Assembly (NCBI GenBank): GCA_944392765.1
Contig: CALXXU010000031.1
Location: forward strand, 1-32,886
Direction: 5' to 3'
From: an uncultured Anaerobiospirillum sp.
Lineage (GTDB): Bacteria > Pseudomonadota > Gammaproteobacteria > Enterobacterales > Succinivibrionaceae
Length of the DNA: 32,886 bases
Part shown: positions 1-7,785 of the stretch, one piece after another
Layout: the number at the start of each line of letters is the position of its first letter
Position numbering within the stretch: the first letter of the stretch is position 1
Made by a program: the position numbers and the translations under genes
The notes under the pieces: model-generated
What the model saw: the letters and a program-made list of their open reading frames with translations, nothing else
Told to the model about the DNA's origin: nothing
Databases searched by the model: none

Positions 1-526
1 TAGCGTAGATGAGGGGACTTTCTGGGGTCACCAAGTCTGCACCATTAAGAGGCATTAATTAATTTGTAACAGCCCCCGGATGCTCTAGGGCTTAGTGCCA
101 GCACCGTAAAGCCTGATTACATCAGGCAGAGCGCTTGGTGCGAGCTGGCCCAAATTCAGGACTGTTGTTGGTGAAGTATTGTGATTGTGGTCACGAATGT
201 AACTAGCAAAAACGCAAGAAAAGGCTAATTTAAGCGGTGCAATGTCCTAGCAAAAAGAAAAAACATGAACTGCAAAATTTGTGAGGAAACGCACAAATGG
301 GGCGACGCTGGGTGCCCGTTTTAGTGGAAGTCTGCAAGTGCCTGTACCTAGGCATGCTGACAATAAGCTGCGATCTGTGCAGGCTTACCGACAATGTGGG
401 CTCAGCTGTCAGGCGGAGGCGGCTGATTTGCGGCTAATTTCAGCGAAAAATGGCCCGGCTAAGTTTGGCCAAGGTTTGCCTTCCCATAATGAAACCAAGA
501 CATAAAATCTTTTGGGAGGTAGCACC
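1..526. other. Non-coding left edge with nested hairpin
   Basis: I find no convincing gene here; the longest open frame on the plus strand (281-505) has no ribosome binding site and no recognisable product. A nested hairpin is visible at 101-141: an inner stem GCCTGAT/ATCAGGC (111-117 and 121-127) enclosed by GCACC/GGTGC. It has no T-run, so it is not an obvious terminator. A CRP-like site follows at 180-195. The segment probably holds the promoter region of the two small exported proteins downstream. Confidence 0.5.
180..195. promoter_or_regulatory. CRP-like binding site
   Basis: TGTGA-N6-TCACG, one base away from the CRP consensus TGTGA-N6-TCACA, with AT-rich flanks. The nearest downstream gene starts about 330 bases away and I cannot define a good -10/-35 pair nearby, so the regulated promoter is uncertain. 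The match is to the known CRP consensus; binding is inferred. Confidence 0.45.
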
Positions 527-835
527 ATGATCAAACTCTCCTCGCTTACACGCCAGGGCTTGACCGCTGCCGTGGTCAGCACCGTAGCGGCTCTGGCCTT
601 AGCCTTAACTACGGCCTGCTCCGTCAATCACTACGATAATGATAGGGGGCATCGCTATCCGCCACCTCCAGCGGCCCAGAAGGCGCCACCACGGGGCCCA
701 GCGCATCAGGCTCCAGCGCCTAGACCGTCGCATAAGGCCCCACCGCGCAGTCCACATCGCTATGAGCGCTATCACAGCATTATTATCGGGCCTGGCTATG
801 GCGAACCGCCTGCGCCCGCACCGCGTCCCCGCTAA
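527..835 (+). CDS. Small exported His/Pro-rich protein, putative lipoprotein
   Basis: A 102-residue protein. A basic N-terminus and a hydrophobic stretch (about residues 10-28) end in LTTAC, an imperfect lipobox with Cys at about residue 31. Processing by signal peptidase II is therefore possible but not certain. The mature part is low-complexity, rich in Pro, His, Arg and Ala (PPPPAAQKAPPRGP and similar), and should be disordered. The start is the ATG at 527, 7 bases after GGGAGG (514-519); an in-frame TTG at 512 overlaps that binding site and is unlikely. The next gene, also exported and low-complexity, follows after 110 bases and may be co-transcribed. I do not recognise a family; the His/Pro content could suit metal or cell-wall contact, but that is speculation. 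Confidence 0.6.
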   Translation: MIKLSSLTRQGLTAAVVSTVAALALALTTACSVNHYDNDRGHRYPPPPAAQKAPPRGPAHQAPAPRPSHKAPPRSPHRYERYHSIIIGPGYGEPPAPAPRPR

Positions 836-945
836 TTTGAACTCAGCGCAAGGCGCAGCCCAGTTATTGCCTGATATTGGGTATATCTAGCCAAGATTTT
901 GGCTCACTCTCCTGCGAAGAAGCACGAAAGAATGAGGAAAGTCTT

Positions 946-1464
946 ATGGATCAACACACGAACAAACGGAGCAAAGTTGCGGTACTGGGCTTTAGTGCCG
1001 TGCTGGTGTTAAGTGCCTGGGGTATGGCTCCAGCCCAAGCGGCAGATAATGATGGTCCGAACTTAGATGGTCTCAGACAAGCTATTGAGCAGCGCGTTGG
1101 AGATCATATCGACCAGCAATTGGACAATCTGCGTGGTGATCGTAGAGACGACCGCTATGACCGGGATCGTCGCGACCGCGATGATCGTTACGATCGTGAC
1201 CGCCGCGATCGCGATAATCGCTACGACCGCGATGACGATGATGACGACGATCGCTTTGACCGCGACCGCCGCGATCGCGATGATCGCTTCGACCGCGACC
1301 GCCGCGATCGCGATGATCGTTTTGACCGTGACCGCAGGGATCGCGACGATCGCTTCGACCGCGACCACCGAGATCGCGATGATCGTTTCGATCGCGATCG
1401 TCGCGACCGTGATGACGATGACCGTGACCGCCGTGGACGGCGCGACCGCGATGACGATGATTAA
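946..1464 (+). CDS. Exported Asp/Arg tandem-repeat protein
   Basis: A 172-residue protein. A typical signal peptide (basic N-terminus, hydrophobic core at about residues 13-26, then APAQA before ADNDG) predicts export to the periplasm or beyond. A short non-repetitive segment (GPNLDGLRQAIEQRVGDHI, then QQLDNLRGD) looks helical. The rest is almost entirely Asp and Arg with an occasional aromatic: eight 11-residue units of the type R-(Y/F)-DRDRRDRDD, followed by a D/R/G tail. The start at ATG 946 is supported by GAGGAAAG at 934-941; an in-frame start at 877 would put 23 residues before the signal peptide. A strong terminator lies at 1503. I recognise no family. Alternating acidic and basic residues predict a disordered polyampholyte, possibly binding cations or polyanions; this is inference. 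Confidence 0.7.
   Translation: MDQHTNKRSKVAVLGFSAVLVLSAWGMAPAQAADNDGPNLDGLRQAIEQRVGDHIDQQLDNLRGDRRDDRYDRDRRDRDDRYDRDRRDRDNRYDRDDDDDDDRFDRDRRDRDDRFDRDRRDRDDRFDRDRRDRDDRFDRDHRDRDDRFDRDRRDRDDDDRDRRGRRDRDDDD
1153..1416 (+). repeat. Eight 33-bp in-frame tandem repeats
   Basis: Eight contiguous 33-bp units encode R-(Y/F)-DRDRRDRDD. Units 4, 5, 6 and 8 are identical in protein; units 1 and 2 have Tyr; unit 3 has its second half replaced by Asp; unit 7 has one His. Third-position differences between units show they are not all recent copies. The array is dense in GATC because GAT-CGN (Asp-Arg) is the main codon pair. Confidence 0.95.
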
Positions 1465-1502
1465 CTTATAGGTGCTGCCTTGCGTTGCTGGCGTGTGCCT
1501 AG

Positions 1503-1552
1503 ACCAGCCCTGGCTCTGAAGTAACGGTCGTGAGCAGGGCTGGTTTGTTTTT
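1503..1552 (+). terminator. Rho-independent terminator
   Basis: A 9-bp stem ACCAGCCCT/AGGGCTGGT (1503-1511 and 1536-1544), extended inward by GCTC/GAGC, is followed by a T-rich run (TTGTTTTT). It ends the transcript of the Asp/Arg repeat gene. Confidence 0.85.
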
Positions 1553-1585
1553 GTGCGCTCGGCGCGGATTTTTGCCTGAAAGTGC

Positions 1586-1615
1586 TTGTTCTGCGTTTTC
1601 TTAAACGATTAAGAT
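1586..1615 (+). promoter_or_regulatory. Promoter with LacI/GalR-type operator for alpha-galactosidase
   Basis: TTGTTC (1586-1591), an 18-base spacer and TAAGAT (1610-1615) form a plausible sigma-70 promoter about 50 bases before the gene. Overlapping the spacer and -10 is the 16-bp near-palindrome TCTTAAACGATTAAGA (1599-1614). Its central CG and AACGNTT-like core are typical of LacI-family operators. The position suggests repression by a sugar-responsive LacI/GalR/RafR-type regulator, which is not encoded in this window. Confidence 0.6.
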
Positions 1616-1667
1616 GGACGTTATTGCATTCTTTTAGGCGTAAATTGTCCTTGAGGCGGAGGTTGTG

Positions 1668-3791
1668 ATGACGGAGATTGAGTTAGCTGGGGATAAGGTC
1701 AAGCTGAGCTTGAGTGTCGATGATGAGGGCCGGGTGGGCTTTGCTGGGCTTGAGATAGTAGGAGCTGCTGGCGTTGGCACCTTATGCCGCCCTTACCCAG
1801 AGTACGCGGCACCAGTGGTGGAGGTACAGCTGGCAGGCGATGACACCATGCGCCATTACACCTGCCACGGCGCGACCCAAGCCGGGCGTGAGCTGCGCTA
1901 CGTGAGCCATGAGCTTGAGGGCGGCCACTTAATCTTAGCGCTGCGCAGTGCGCGCCTGGCGGTCAAGCAGCACTTCAAGCTCGCAGGCGGGGATATGATT
2001 GAAAGCTGGGCTGAGGTCACCAATATTTCATCTTCGGTGCAGACCTTAGAGTACGTCTCAAGCCTGGCTTTACCACATATCGACGCCTGTGATTATGCGC
2101 CTTGGGATCGCTATCTTTGGGTCAATGTGCCGGTTAATTCCTGGTGCGCCGAAGCCCAATGGCAGCGTTATTCCTTGCCTCAATTGGGCTTGCACCGTGC
2201 CTATGAACAGCCCTTGAAGTACTCGGCGGCGCTCACCGATCCTAAGTTTCGCCGCCAAAATCTCAATTTATTTACCAGCGGCCGAGCCAGTATCGCCAGC
2301 TCGAGCGGTATGTCCTCGGAGCACTATGCGCCGCTGGCCCTGATTGAAGATACGCTCAATCAACTTTGCCTCTTTTTCCAAATTAACCACAATGGCGCTT
2401 GGCAGTATGAGATCAACGATTTCAAGGGCCATCTTAATCTCCTCGTCTCAGGGCCAACTGGTCTTGAGAGCCAATGGTACCAAGACTTGGCCCCACAGGA
2501 ATCCTTTATCACGGTGCCGGTTGCCTTTGGTCTGTGCTCAGGTGATCGCTATGCGGCGATGAATCATTTGACCGCCTATCGGCGCAGTATCATGCGCCCG
2601 TGCGCTGATAGTACTAAGCTGCCGATCATTTTCAATGATTACATGAACTGCTTGATGGGCGATCCTAATGAGGAGATCTTGGTCGCGCTGATTGAGCGGG
2701 CGCGCGCGATTGGAGCAGAATATTTTTGCATTGACTGCGGCTGGTACGCCGATGGCTTTTGGTGGGATAGCGTCGGAGAGTGGCAGCCCTCGACGCAGCG
2801 CTTCCCTAGTGGCATCACCAAGACCTTAGACTACATCCGCGCCCAAGGCATGATTCAGGGCTTGTGGCTGGAGATTGAGTCGATGGGCGTCAAGTGCCAG
2901 CTGGCCCAAAAGTGGCCGGACTCGTGCTTCTTGCTACGTCATGGCAAGCGCGTGGTCAGCGAGCAACGCTATCACCTCGACTTTAGGCATGAGCTGGTGC
3001 GTGCTCACGCTGACGCAGTGGTGCGCCGCTTAGTCGAAGACTATGGCGTGGGCTATATCAAGATGGATCACAATATCGACTCGGGCGTGGGCACCGAGGT
3101 GGATGCTTCGTCCTTTGGTGCTGGTCTGTTGCAGCACCAGCGCGCCTATCTTGAGTGGCTTGATTCCATTTTTGCCCGTTATCCGGACTTGGTGATTGAG
3201 AACTGCGGGAGCGGCGGAATGCGCATGGACTACGCCATGTTGCAGCGTCACAGTATCCAATCGGTCACCGATCAAACCGATTTTCGCATTATGAGCGCCA
3301 TTGCGTGCAATGCTGCGTCTCTGGTCACCCCAGAGCAGGCAGCGATTTGGGCCTATCCACTCAAGAGCGCGAGCCCAGAGGAGGTGGTCACCAATATGAT
3401 CAATGCGCTGTTATTGCGCGTTCACCAAAGCGGTGCGATCGAAGAGCTCGATGCGGCGCGTTTAGCCTTAGTGACGGAGGCACTTTCCTGCTATAAGGTC
3501 ATTCGCCCTGATATTAAGGACGCGCTACCGTTTTGGCCGCTGGGCTTTGCCACCATTGGGGAGCCGTATCTGAGCTTTGGTCTTAAGACCGATCAGAAGC
3601 TCTATCTTGCAGTCTTTAGAGGTGAGGCAGCCTCAGATGTAGTCTCTTTGCCGCTGCCGCGTTCGGTTGAAAATGCGCAAGTGCTCTACCCGCACCATGC
3701 TACTGAGTCTTATAGCCTGAGCGCTGACGGTACGGTCCTCAATGTCTCACTGTCGCAGAACTTCATGTCCCGCCTCTTCGTATTAGCCTAG
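1668..3791 (+). CDS. Alpha-galactosidase, GH36
   Basis: A 707-residue enzyme that should hydrolyse terminal alpha-1,6-galactosides (melibiose, raffinose type); there is no signal peptide, so it acts in the cytoplasm. The layout is that of GH36: an N-terminal beta-sandwich (about 1-300), a TIM barrel (about 315-640) and a small C-terminal beta domain. Barrel motifs are visible: FCIDCGWYADGFWWDSVGEW, GLWLEIE, and YIKMDHN with the expected nucleophile Asp467. ENCGSGGMRMDY is followed by SVTDQTDF with the acid/base Asp about 68 residues downstream (Asp535), the spacing usual for the family. ATG 1668 is preferred over the adjacent GTG 1665 because of its spacing to GGCGGAGG (1655-1662). No transporter is adjacent, so uptake must be encoded elsewhere. 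The exact substrate cannot be read from sequence. Confidence 0.87.
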   Translation: MTEIELAGDKVKLSLSVDDEGRVGFAGLEIVGAAGVGTLCRPYPEYAAPVVEVQLAGDDTMRHYTCHGATQAGRELRYVSHELEGGHLILALRSARLAVKQHFKLAGGDMIESWAEVTNISSSVQTLEYVSSLALPHIDACDYAPWDRYLWVNVPVNSWCAEAQWQRYSLPQLGLHRAYEQPLKYSAALTDPKFRRQNLNLFTSGRASIASSSGMSSEHYAPLALIEDTLNQLCLFFQINHNGAWQYEINDFKGHLNLLVSGPTGLESQWYQDLAPQESFITVPVAFGLCSGDRYAAMNHLTAYRRSIMRPCADSTKLPIIFNDYMNCLMGDPNEEILVALIERARAIGAEYFCIDCGWYADGFWWDSVGEWQPSTQRFPSGITKTLDYIRAQGMIQGLWLEIESMGVKCQLAQKWPDSCFLLRHGKRVVSEQRYHLDFRHELVRAHADAVVRRLVEDYGVGYIKMDHNIDSGVGTEVDASSFGAGLLQHQRAYLEWLDSIFARYPDLVIENCGSGGMRMDYAMLQRHSIQSVTDQTDFRIMSAIACNAASLVTPEQAAIWAYPLKSASPEEVVTNMINALLLRVHQSGAIEELDAARLALVTEALSCYKVIRPDIKDALPFWPLGFATIGEPYLSFGLKTDQKLYLAVFRGEAASDVVSLPLPRSVENAQVLYPHHATESYSLSADGTVLNVSLSQNFMSRLFVLA

Positions 3792-3842
3792 TTGCTGCTT
3801 TTTTAGTCAGTGACGTAAGTTCGTCCCAATTTGGCTTAAATT

Positions 3843-3884
3843 AGCGCGCCGCAGGTGACAAGGTCATTTACGGCGTGCTTTTTT
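3843..3884 (+). terminator. Rho-independent terminator
   Basis: Stem GCGCGCCG/CGGCGTGC (3844-3851 and 3871-3878, one G-U pair) followed by TTTTTT. It ends the alpha-galactosidase transcript. Confidence 0.8.
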
Positions 3885-3964
3885 CGCATATTGAGGCGTG
3901 GACTGGTGTGCCCTGAGTGTGAACTGCCTCTAGTGATGGCGTTTATACCATCAGATCGCATGCT

Positions 3965-3997
3965 GTGCTTTTGCGTTATAATGCACGCAAAAAGCAC
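3965..3997. promoter_or_regulatory. Inverted repeat centred on a TATAAT box
   Basis: GTGCTTTTGCGT and ACGCAAAAAGCAC form an inverted repeat (one unpaired A) around TATAATGC; the TATAAT is at 3977-3982. No convincing -35 is seen at the right distance, so this could be an activator-dependent or operator-covered promoter for the gene at 4412. It would give a leader of about 420 bases. It could equally be only a hairpin. Confidence 0.4.
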
Positions 3998-4229
3998 GAG
4001 TGGCGTCAGCACTGTGTGAGTGTGAAAATGAAGGCCCAAAATATTTTGGGTAAAGAGCGTGATCTGGGACACAAATATTAAAAATGCATAGCTACAAAAC
4101 CATCACTTTGGCGTATCTTTATGGGCGCTTGTGGTGCAGGCGTTAATTAGAACTGAAGCTTACGGGTGCAAATGTGCCCGGCGCGGCCCGTTTGCTGATA
4201 ATAAATGCCAACAAGTGCTAACTGATGGA

Positions 4230-4410
4230 ACCTCCTTTCCTGTAGGAGGTCGAAAGTAATAAAGCATGTTCCAAGAAGGGTGGAGTAAATTGGTCTTGGA
4301 ACCTAGGCTTAAGCCTATAAAACTCAAGCAGCTTAAGGCTGTGAATTTATTTTTGGCAAAACTTGAGCTTGCTTGAGCTTTGTCGGAATCAACTGTTTGG
4401 GATGCCGACT
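4230..4410 (+). promoter_or_regulatory. Hairpin-rich leader of the DUF533-like gene
   Basis: Five stems follow one another before the start codon: ACCTCCT/AGGAGGT (4230-4250), GTTCCAAGA/TCTTGGAAC (4268-4302), palindrome TAGGCTTAAGCCTA (4304-4317), CAGC/GCTG (4329-4341), and GTCGG-A-ATC/GAT-G-CCGAC (4382-4409). The last stem covers the GGGA that would serve as ribosome binding site for ATG 4412. This looks like a structured mRNA leader. I do not recognise a known riboswitch or RNA family in it. Confidence 0.5.
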
Positions 4411-4411
4411 G

Positions 4412-6400
4412 ATGATCCTTCAACTTAATCGCGCGGACGAACCCGACCCTGCGGGACGCAAGCGCGCCGAGATTTGCGTGCCGGTGGATGCGCTACAGCG
4501 CCCACTTACGCCTGCTGACTCAAGCGGAGAGTGCACTAAGCCTGCTTGGCTCGGTTCGATTGCCCCGGCTCAGCGCTATGCGCAAGGCACGGTCACAGAG
4601 CCGTTGCCTGTCACCAAGTCGCAGCAACTCAATGTGCCCCAACCAAACAACGAGCCGCTCGCGTCTAATAAGCCGCTGCGTGCTCTGGGCATGGGCGTCC
4701 CACAAGAGTCAAGCTTAGCTCCGGCCATTGTCGATGATTTAGCTACCGCTTTAGCTCCGAGCAATGTGGAGCGGGCGCCATTATCTGAGCTGGAGCGCAC
4801 CCAAGTTGTGACTGAAACCTTAAGCAATCCTTATCAGGTGCGCTTTAGCCAAGGACTGCTGGGCATGAGTAAGGCCCCGTGTGATTTGAGTGAGGCTCAG
4901 TCTGGTTTGAGTGAGGCTCAGTCTGACTTGAGCCCAGAACAACCGGACTTTAATCAGGGACTTTATCGCTTAAATCAGCGTCAACCAGGTCTGCGTCCTA
5001 TCGTGGTGCCGTCTGAGGATGATCCTTGGGCTGCCCCAGTGCAAGCGGTGGCGGTAAGCCGTACTGGCTCCATGGACGATGCCTTAAGCGCATTGCTGCA
5101 AACGCCCCTGACCGTACTCAAAGATAAGGTCAGCAAGGCGGCAACGATGGTGCAGGACGCTGCCACCTTGGCTCATGGCGCAGCGACTATTGTAGGAGCG
5201 AGCGTTGGGGCTCAAGTTGGGACCAAGGTCGCGACCAAAGTTGCCAAGGTTGGAACCAAAGTCGCCTCAGTTGGGACTAAGGTCACCAGCGAGACCGTTA
5301 CGGTGGAGCCTGCGCTCTTAGAACAGCAGGTAAAGGCTAAAGCCCTAGGTTTGGGCCAAGGCAGTCATGCTATTGTAGATGCTGAGGTCACGGAAGCACG
5401 CACCAAGCGCGCAGGTCTGCTACAGGGTTTAGTGCGCCATACGGTAAAAGCAGCCTTTTCCAGCAAAGCTCTTGCAGATGCTTCCTCGGCCTTAAGTGGC
5501 ATGATGAGTATGGAGCAGTTAGTTCCACTTTCTGAGCAAGAGTCAGCCGAGCCTGCCTCTAGCGCTACCACTAGTGTCCTTACTACTTATGATGTAGAAC
5601 CTACGCCTATGGACGACGACCTAACTTACGATCAATGGATTAAACAACAGGGCGTACCTTTTACCGCCTTGGATGCGGCACCTTTAAGCGAGACCGGTTG
5701 CAGTAGTGTCAACTCAACTCCGGTGTTGCAGGCGGTACGCTGGAAAAATGAGCTCAACTCTAAGAGTTTAGAGCCTTGGGGTACTGTGCCCCAAGATTGT
5801 TTAACCCAGCGTCTTAACTCTTATTTCTTGCACACTGAGCACTTCGCCGAGAGCTTTAAGCATGCCGATCGCCAGCACCAAATGGCGGCGATTTTGGGCT
5901 ATGGTATCTTCAGACAATGGCTGCAACGCCGTCGTGCCGCTCAGCATGAGCTGCACGGTATGATTGCTCAGAGCCAAGAGAGTCTTTTCTACTACACGGC
6001 GCTGCTCTTAATTGAGACCATGATCTTTGCTATGCGCGTTGATGGGCGTATTGAGCAAGATGAGCATGACTCCTTGCTTGAGTTCTGCGCTGCCATTTTT
6101 AACGATAAGCTCCATGAAATCAGAGGTGAGCTCGATCGTATGCTCACGATCGATTTAGATCCGGAGCTCTTAGCACAGCGCGTTCAGTTCCCAGAGGAGA
6201 GCATTGATATGTATCTGCTCTCAGCGGTGTTGCTGGCTGGTAACTGCATGTTAGAGCGCAACTATCTTGAGGCCCTGGCCGCATGCCTGGGCATCGACCC
6301 AACCCTGCGGCGCAGTCTTGATCGCAGAGCCCATGAGCTCTTAGTCGGTCAAGCAGGCTCGGCTGCCAGCCTCAACGCCGCAATGAAGCATAAGGAGTAG
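4412..6400 (+). CDS. Large low-complexity protein with C-terminal TerB/DUF533-like domain
   Basis: A 662-residue protein. Residues 1-about 430 are low-complexity and rich in Ala, Ser, Gln and Pro. They include a short repeat (SEAQSGLSEAQSDL) and an Ala/Val/Lys stretch with repeated GTKVA (about residues 255-300). The C-terminal part (about 515-645) is all-helical and resembles DUF533/TerB-like domains such as that of E. coli YebE: LLIETMIFAMRVDGRIEQDE, then IDLDPELLAQRV, then a second helical half with LEALAACLGIDP. The DGRIEQDE motif (about 544-551) matches the acidic DGxIxxxE motif of the TerB superfamily. There is no signal peptide or clear membrane helix. ATG 4412 is chosen; an upstream in-frame TTG (4373) lacks a binding site. 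Family functions are poorly known (envelope or stress association), so none is assigned. Confidence 0.65.
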   Translation: MILQLNRADEPDPAGRKRAEICVPVDALQRPLTPADSSGECTKPAWLGSIAPAQRYAQGTVTEPLPVTKSQQLNVPQPNNEPLASNKPLRALGMGVPQESSLAPAIVDDLATALAPSNVERAPLSELERTQVVTETLSNPYQVRFSQGLLGMSKAPCDLSEAQSGLSEAQSDLSPEQPDFNQGLYRLNQRQPGLRPIVVPSEDDPWAAPVQAVAVSRTGSMDDALSALLQTPLTVLKDKVSKAATMVQDAATLAHGAATIVGASVGAQVGTKVATKVAKVGTKVASVGTKVTSETVTVEPALLEQQVKAKALGLGQGSHAIVDAEVTEARTKRAGLLQGLVRHTVKAAFSSKALADASSALSGMMSMEQLVPLSEQESAEPASSATTSVLTTYDVEPTPMDDDLTYDQWIKQQGVPFTALDAAPLSETGCSSVNSTPVLQAVRWKNELNSKSLEPWGTVPQDCLTQRLNSYFLHTEHFAESFKHADRQHQMAAILGYGIFRQWLQRRRAAQHELHGMIAQSQESLFYYTALLLIETMIFAMRVDGRIEQDEHDSLLEFCAAIFNDKLHEIRGELDRMLTIDLDPELLAQRVQFPEESIDMYLLSAVLLAGNCMLERNYLEALAACLGIDPTLRRSLDRRAHELLVGQAGSAASLNAAMKHKE

Positions 6401-6415
6401 GCAGCATCGTAAGCG

Positions 6416-6446
6416 CAAGGCCCGCATGCGTGGCATGCAGGCCTTG
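6416..6446. other. Strong hairpin between convergent genes
   Basis: CAAGGCC/GGCCTTG encloses GCATGC/GCATGC with a GTG loop and one C-A mismatch. There is no T-run on either side, so it is not a standard terminator. It lies between the DUF533-like gene and the flagellin gene and may stabilise 3' ends or act as a REP-like element. The same AAGGC...GCCTT outer stem recurs at 17212-17240. Confidence 0.6.
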
Positions 6447-6519
6447 GGATTGCGAGGCGTTAAGCCTTGCTGGTGCAGGCATTAAGCCTTGAGAGGCACG
6501 CCTTGCATTGAGGTTAACT

Positions 6520-6545
6520 GGGCGCGCCTGAGCACGCCCTTTTTG
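6520..6545 (+). terminator. Rho-independent terminator
   Basis: GGGCGCGC/GCACGCCC (6520-6527 and 6532-6539, one mismatch), loop CTGA, then TTTTT. It is oriented to stop plus-strand transcription before it runs into the flagellin gene. Confidence 0.75.
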
Positions 6546-6552
6546 TTGGTGC

Positions 6553-7494
6553 CTAGCCTAACATCGACAGCGCCAGCTGTGGGCGGGTGTTGGCTTGCAT
6601 CAGCATCGAGGTGGCAGCCTGCTGGATAATGCTCTGCTGCGACAGATTGGCCGACTCTTCGGCAAAATCAGCGTCTTGAATGCGTGAGCGGGCGTCAGCA
6701 CTGTTGGCCGAGACATTGGCTTGATTGCGGATCGTCGACTCGAGCCGGTTTTGAATCGCACCTAAGTTGGCGCGGTGGTGATCGACATAGGCAATCAAGG
6801 TATCAAACTCGTTGATCGCTTGATTGGCATCATCCTGGGTCAAGATCTCTACAAAGGTACCAGGTTGTTGGTATAAGACGCTATTGCCTGGAGTGGTATC
6901 TAAGGCCTGGTTGACGATCGCGCTCCAGGTAAAGGCAGGCACTTCCGTCTCAATACGATCATCGGTGTTGGCGCCGACATGGAAAATGAGCTTGCCACCA
7001 TCGGTGACTTGATTTCCGGCAGCATCCGTCAAGTGCTCGGACTGGCCGCTGTAGATTGAATCGCCTGTATTGAAGCCCACCAAGATATGCTTGCCGCCGA
7101 AGGTGGTTTGCTCGCCAATGCGCTGAATTTCCTCTTGAATCGAGTAAATTTCGTCGCTGATCGCTTTGCGATCTTCGCTGCCCAAGGTGCCGTTAGCCGA
7201 CTGGACGGCTAAGGTACGTCCGCGCTGGAGCAAACTTATGATCTCATCTAAGCCCCCTTCAATGGTCTGAGCTAAGGCAATGCCGTCATTGGCGTTGCGG
7301 TTACCTTGGTTTAAGCCATTGATCTGCGAGGTGAGACGATCGGCAATTTGCAGACCGGCGGCGTCATCTTTAGCCGAGTTGATCCGGTATCCTGAAGACA
7401 GACGCTGGTAGGTGGTGTTGAGGCTCGATTGGACGTTGTTGAGGTAGCGTTGTCCGTTGAGCGAGCTGACGTTAGTGTTGACGTACACTGCCAT
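6553..7494 (-). CDS. fliC: Flagellin
   Basis: A 313-residue flagellar filament subunit, exported by the flagellar type III system. The N-terminal D0/D1 region is typical: MAVYVNTNVSSLNGQRYL, LNTTYQRLSSGYRINSAKDDAAG and RNANDGIALAQTIEGGLDEI. The C-terminal D1/D0 region is also typical: LGAIQNRLESTIRN, RSRIQDADFAEESANL, and the end MQANTRPQLALSMLG. The variable central part (about residues 140-230) is short, as in small polar flagellins. Start ATG at 7494 is preceded by AGAAGG at 8-base spacing. No other flagellar gene is in the window. No good sigma-28 promoter is seen; the nearest -10-like ACTGATAA (minus strand, 7680-7687) lacks a TAAA -35. Confidence 0.95.
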   Translation of the reverse strand: MAVYVNTNVSSLNGQRYLNNVQSSLNTTYQRLSSGYRINSAKDDAAGLQIADRLTSQINGLNQGNRNANDGIALAQTIEGGLDEIISLLQRGRTLAVQSANGTLGSEDRKAISDEIYSIQEEIQRIGEQTTFGGKHILVGFNTGDSIYSGQSEHLTDAAGNQVTDGGKLIFHVGANTDDRIETEVPAFTWSAIVNQALDTTPGNSVLYQQPGTFVEILTQDDANQAINEFDTLIAYVDHHRANLGAIQNRLESTIRNQANVSANSADARSRIQDADFAEESANLSQQSIIQQAATSMLMQANTRPQLALSMLG

Positions 7495-7785
7495 AGATTA
7501 GACCTTCTTGCTTCTCTTCTGAGCTCCCCTAGCCTAGAGGCGCAATCTTGGTCGCGAGCAGCGCGTCGCGGCAGAACTCCTGAGTTTGGAGCGTCTGTTT
7601 GCAGCGCGTCTGCTTATGGCCTTACGTCTTGGGGGCTGTTATGAAAATTAGGACCAGCACAGCACGAGGCTCATTGGTCTTATCAGTCCCATGCAATAAG
7701 CATGTGTTGTTGCTCTCTCTAACGGCAGCTGGGGCACAGACTTGAGGGCAATTTTCCGCGTCGCATCTAGCAGCGACGGGCGGGC

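Noticed and set aside
59..73. TTAATTTGTAACAGC, whose exact complement occurs at 32725-32739, considered as terminal inverted repeats of an element spanning the window.
   Set aside because: One 15-bp match is about what chance gives for a sequence of this length, and the core genes between are chromosomal housekeeping genes.
1250..1400. Repeated GCGATCGC octamers resembling cyanobacterial HIP1.
   Set aside because: They occur only as part of Asp-Arg codon pairs in the repeat array and not across the window.
1063..1471. Long open frames on the minus strand and in another plus frame across the Asp/Arg repeat.
   Set aside because: They arise from the 33-bp repetition (Val/Ala/Ile-only or Thr/Ala/Met-only translations) and lack binding sites. 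The signal peptide and RBS support only the 946 frame.
4266..4379. A 36-codon frame after AGGAGGT (4244-4250) as a leader peptide.
   Set aside because: The spacing of about 15 bases is too long and the AGGAGGT is within a hairpin.
7680..7687. ACTGATAA on the minus strand as a sigma-28 -10 element for fliC.
   Set aside because: There is no TAAA-type -35 at the right spacing, and it lies 185 bases from the start codon.
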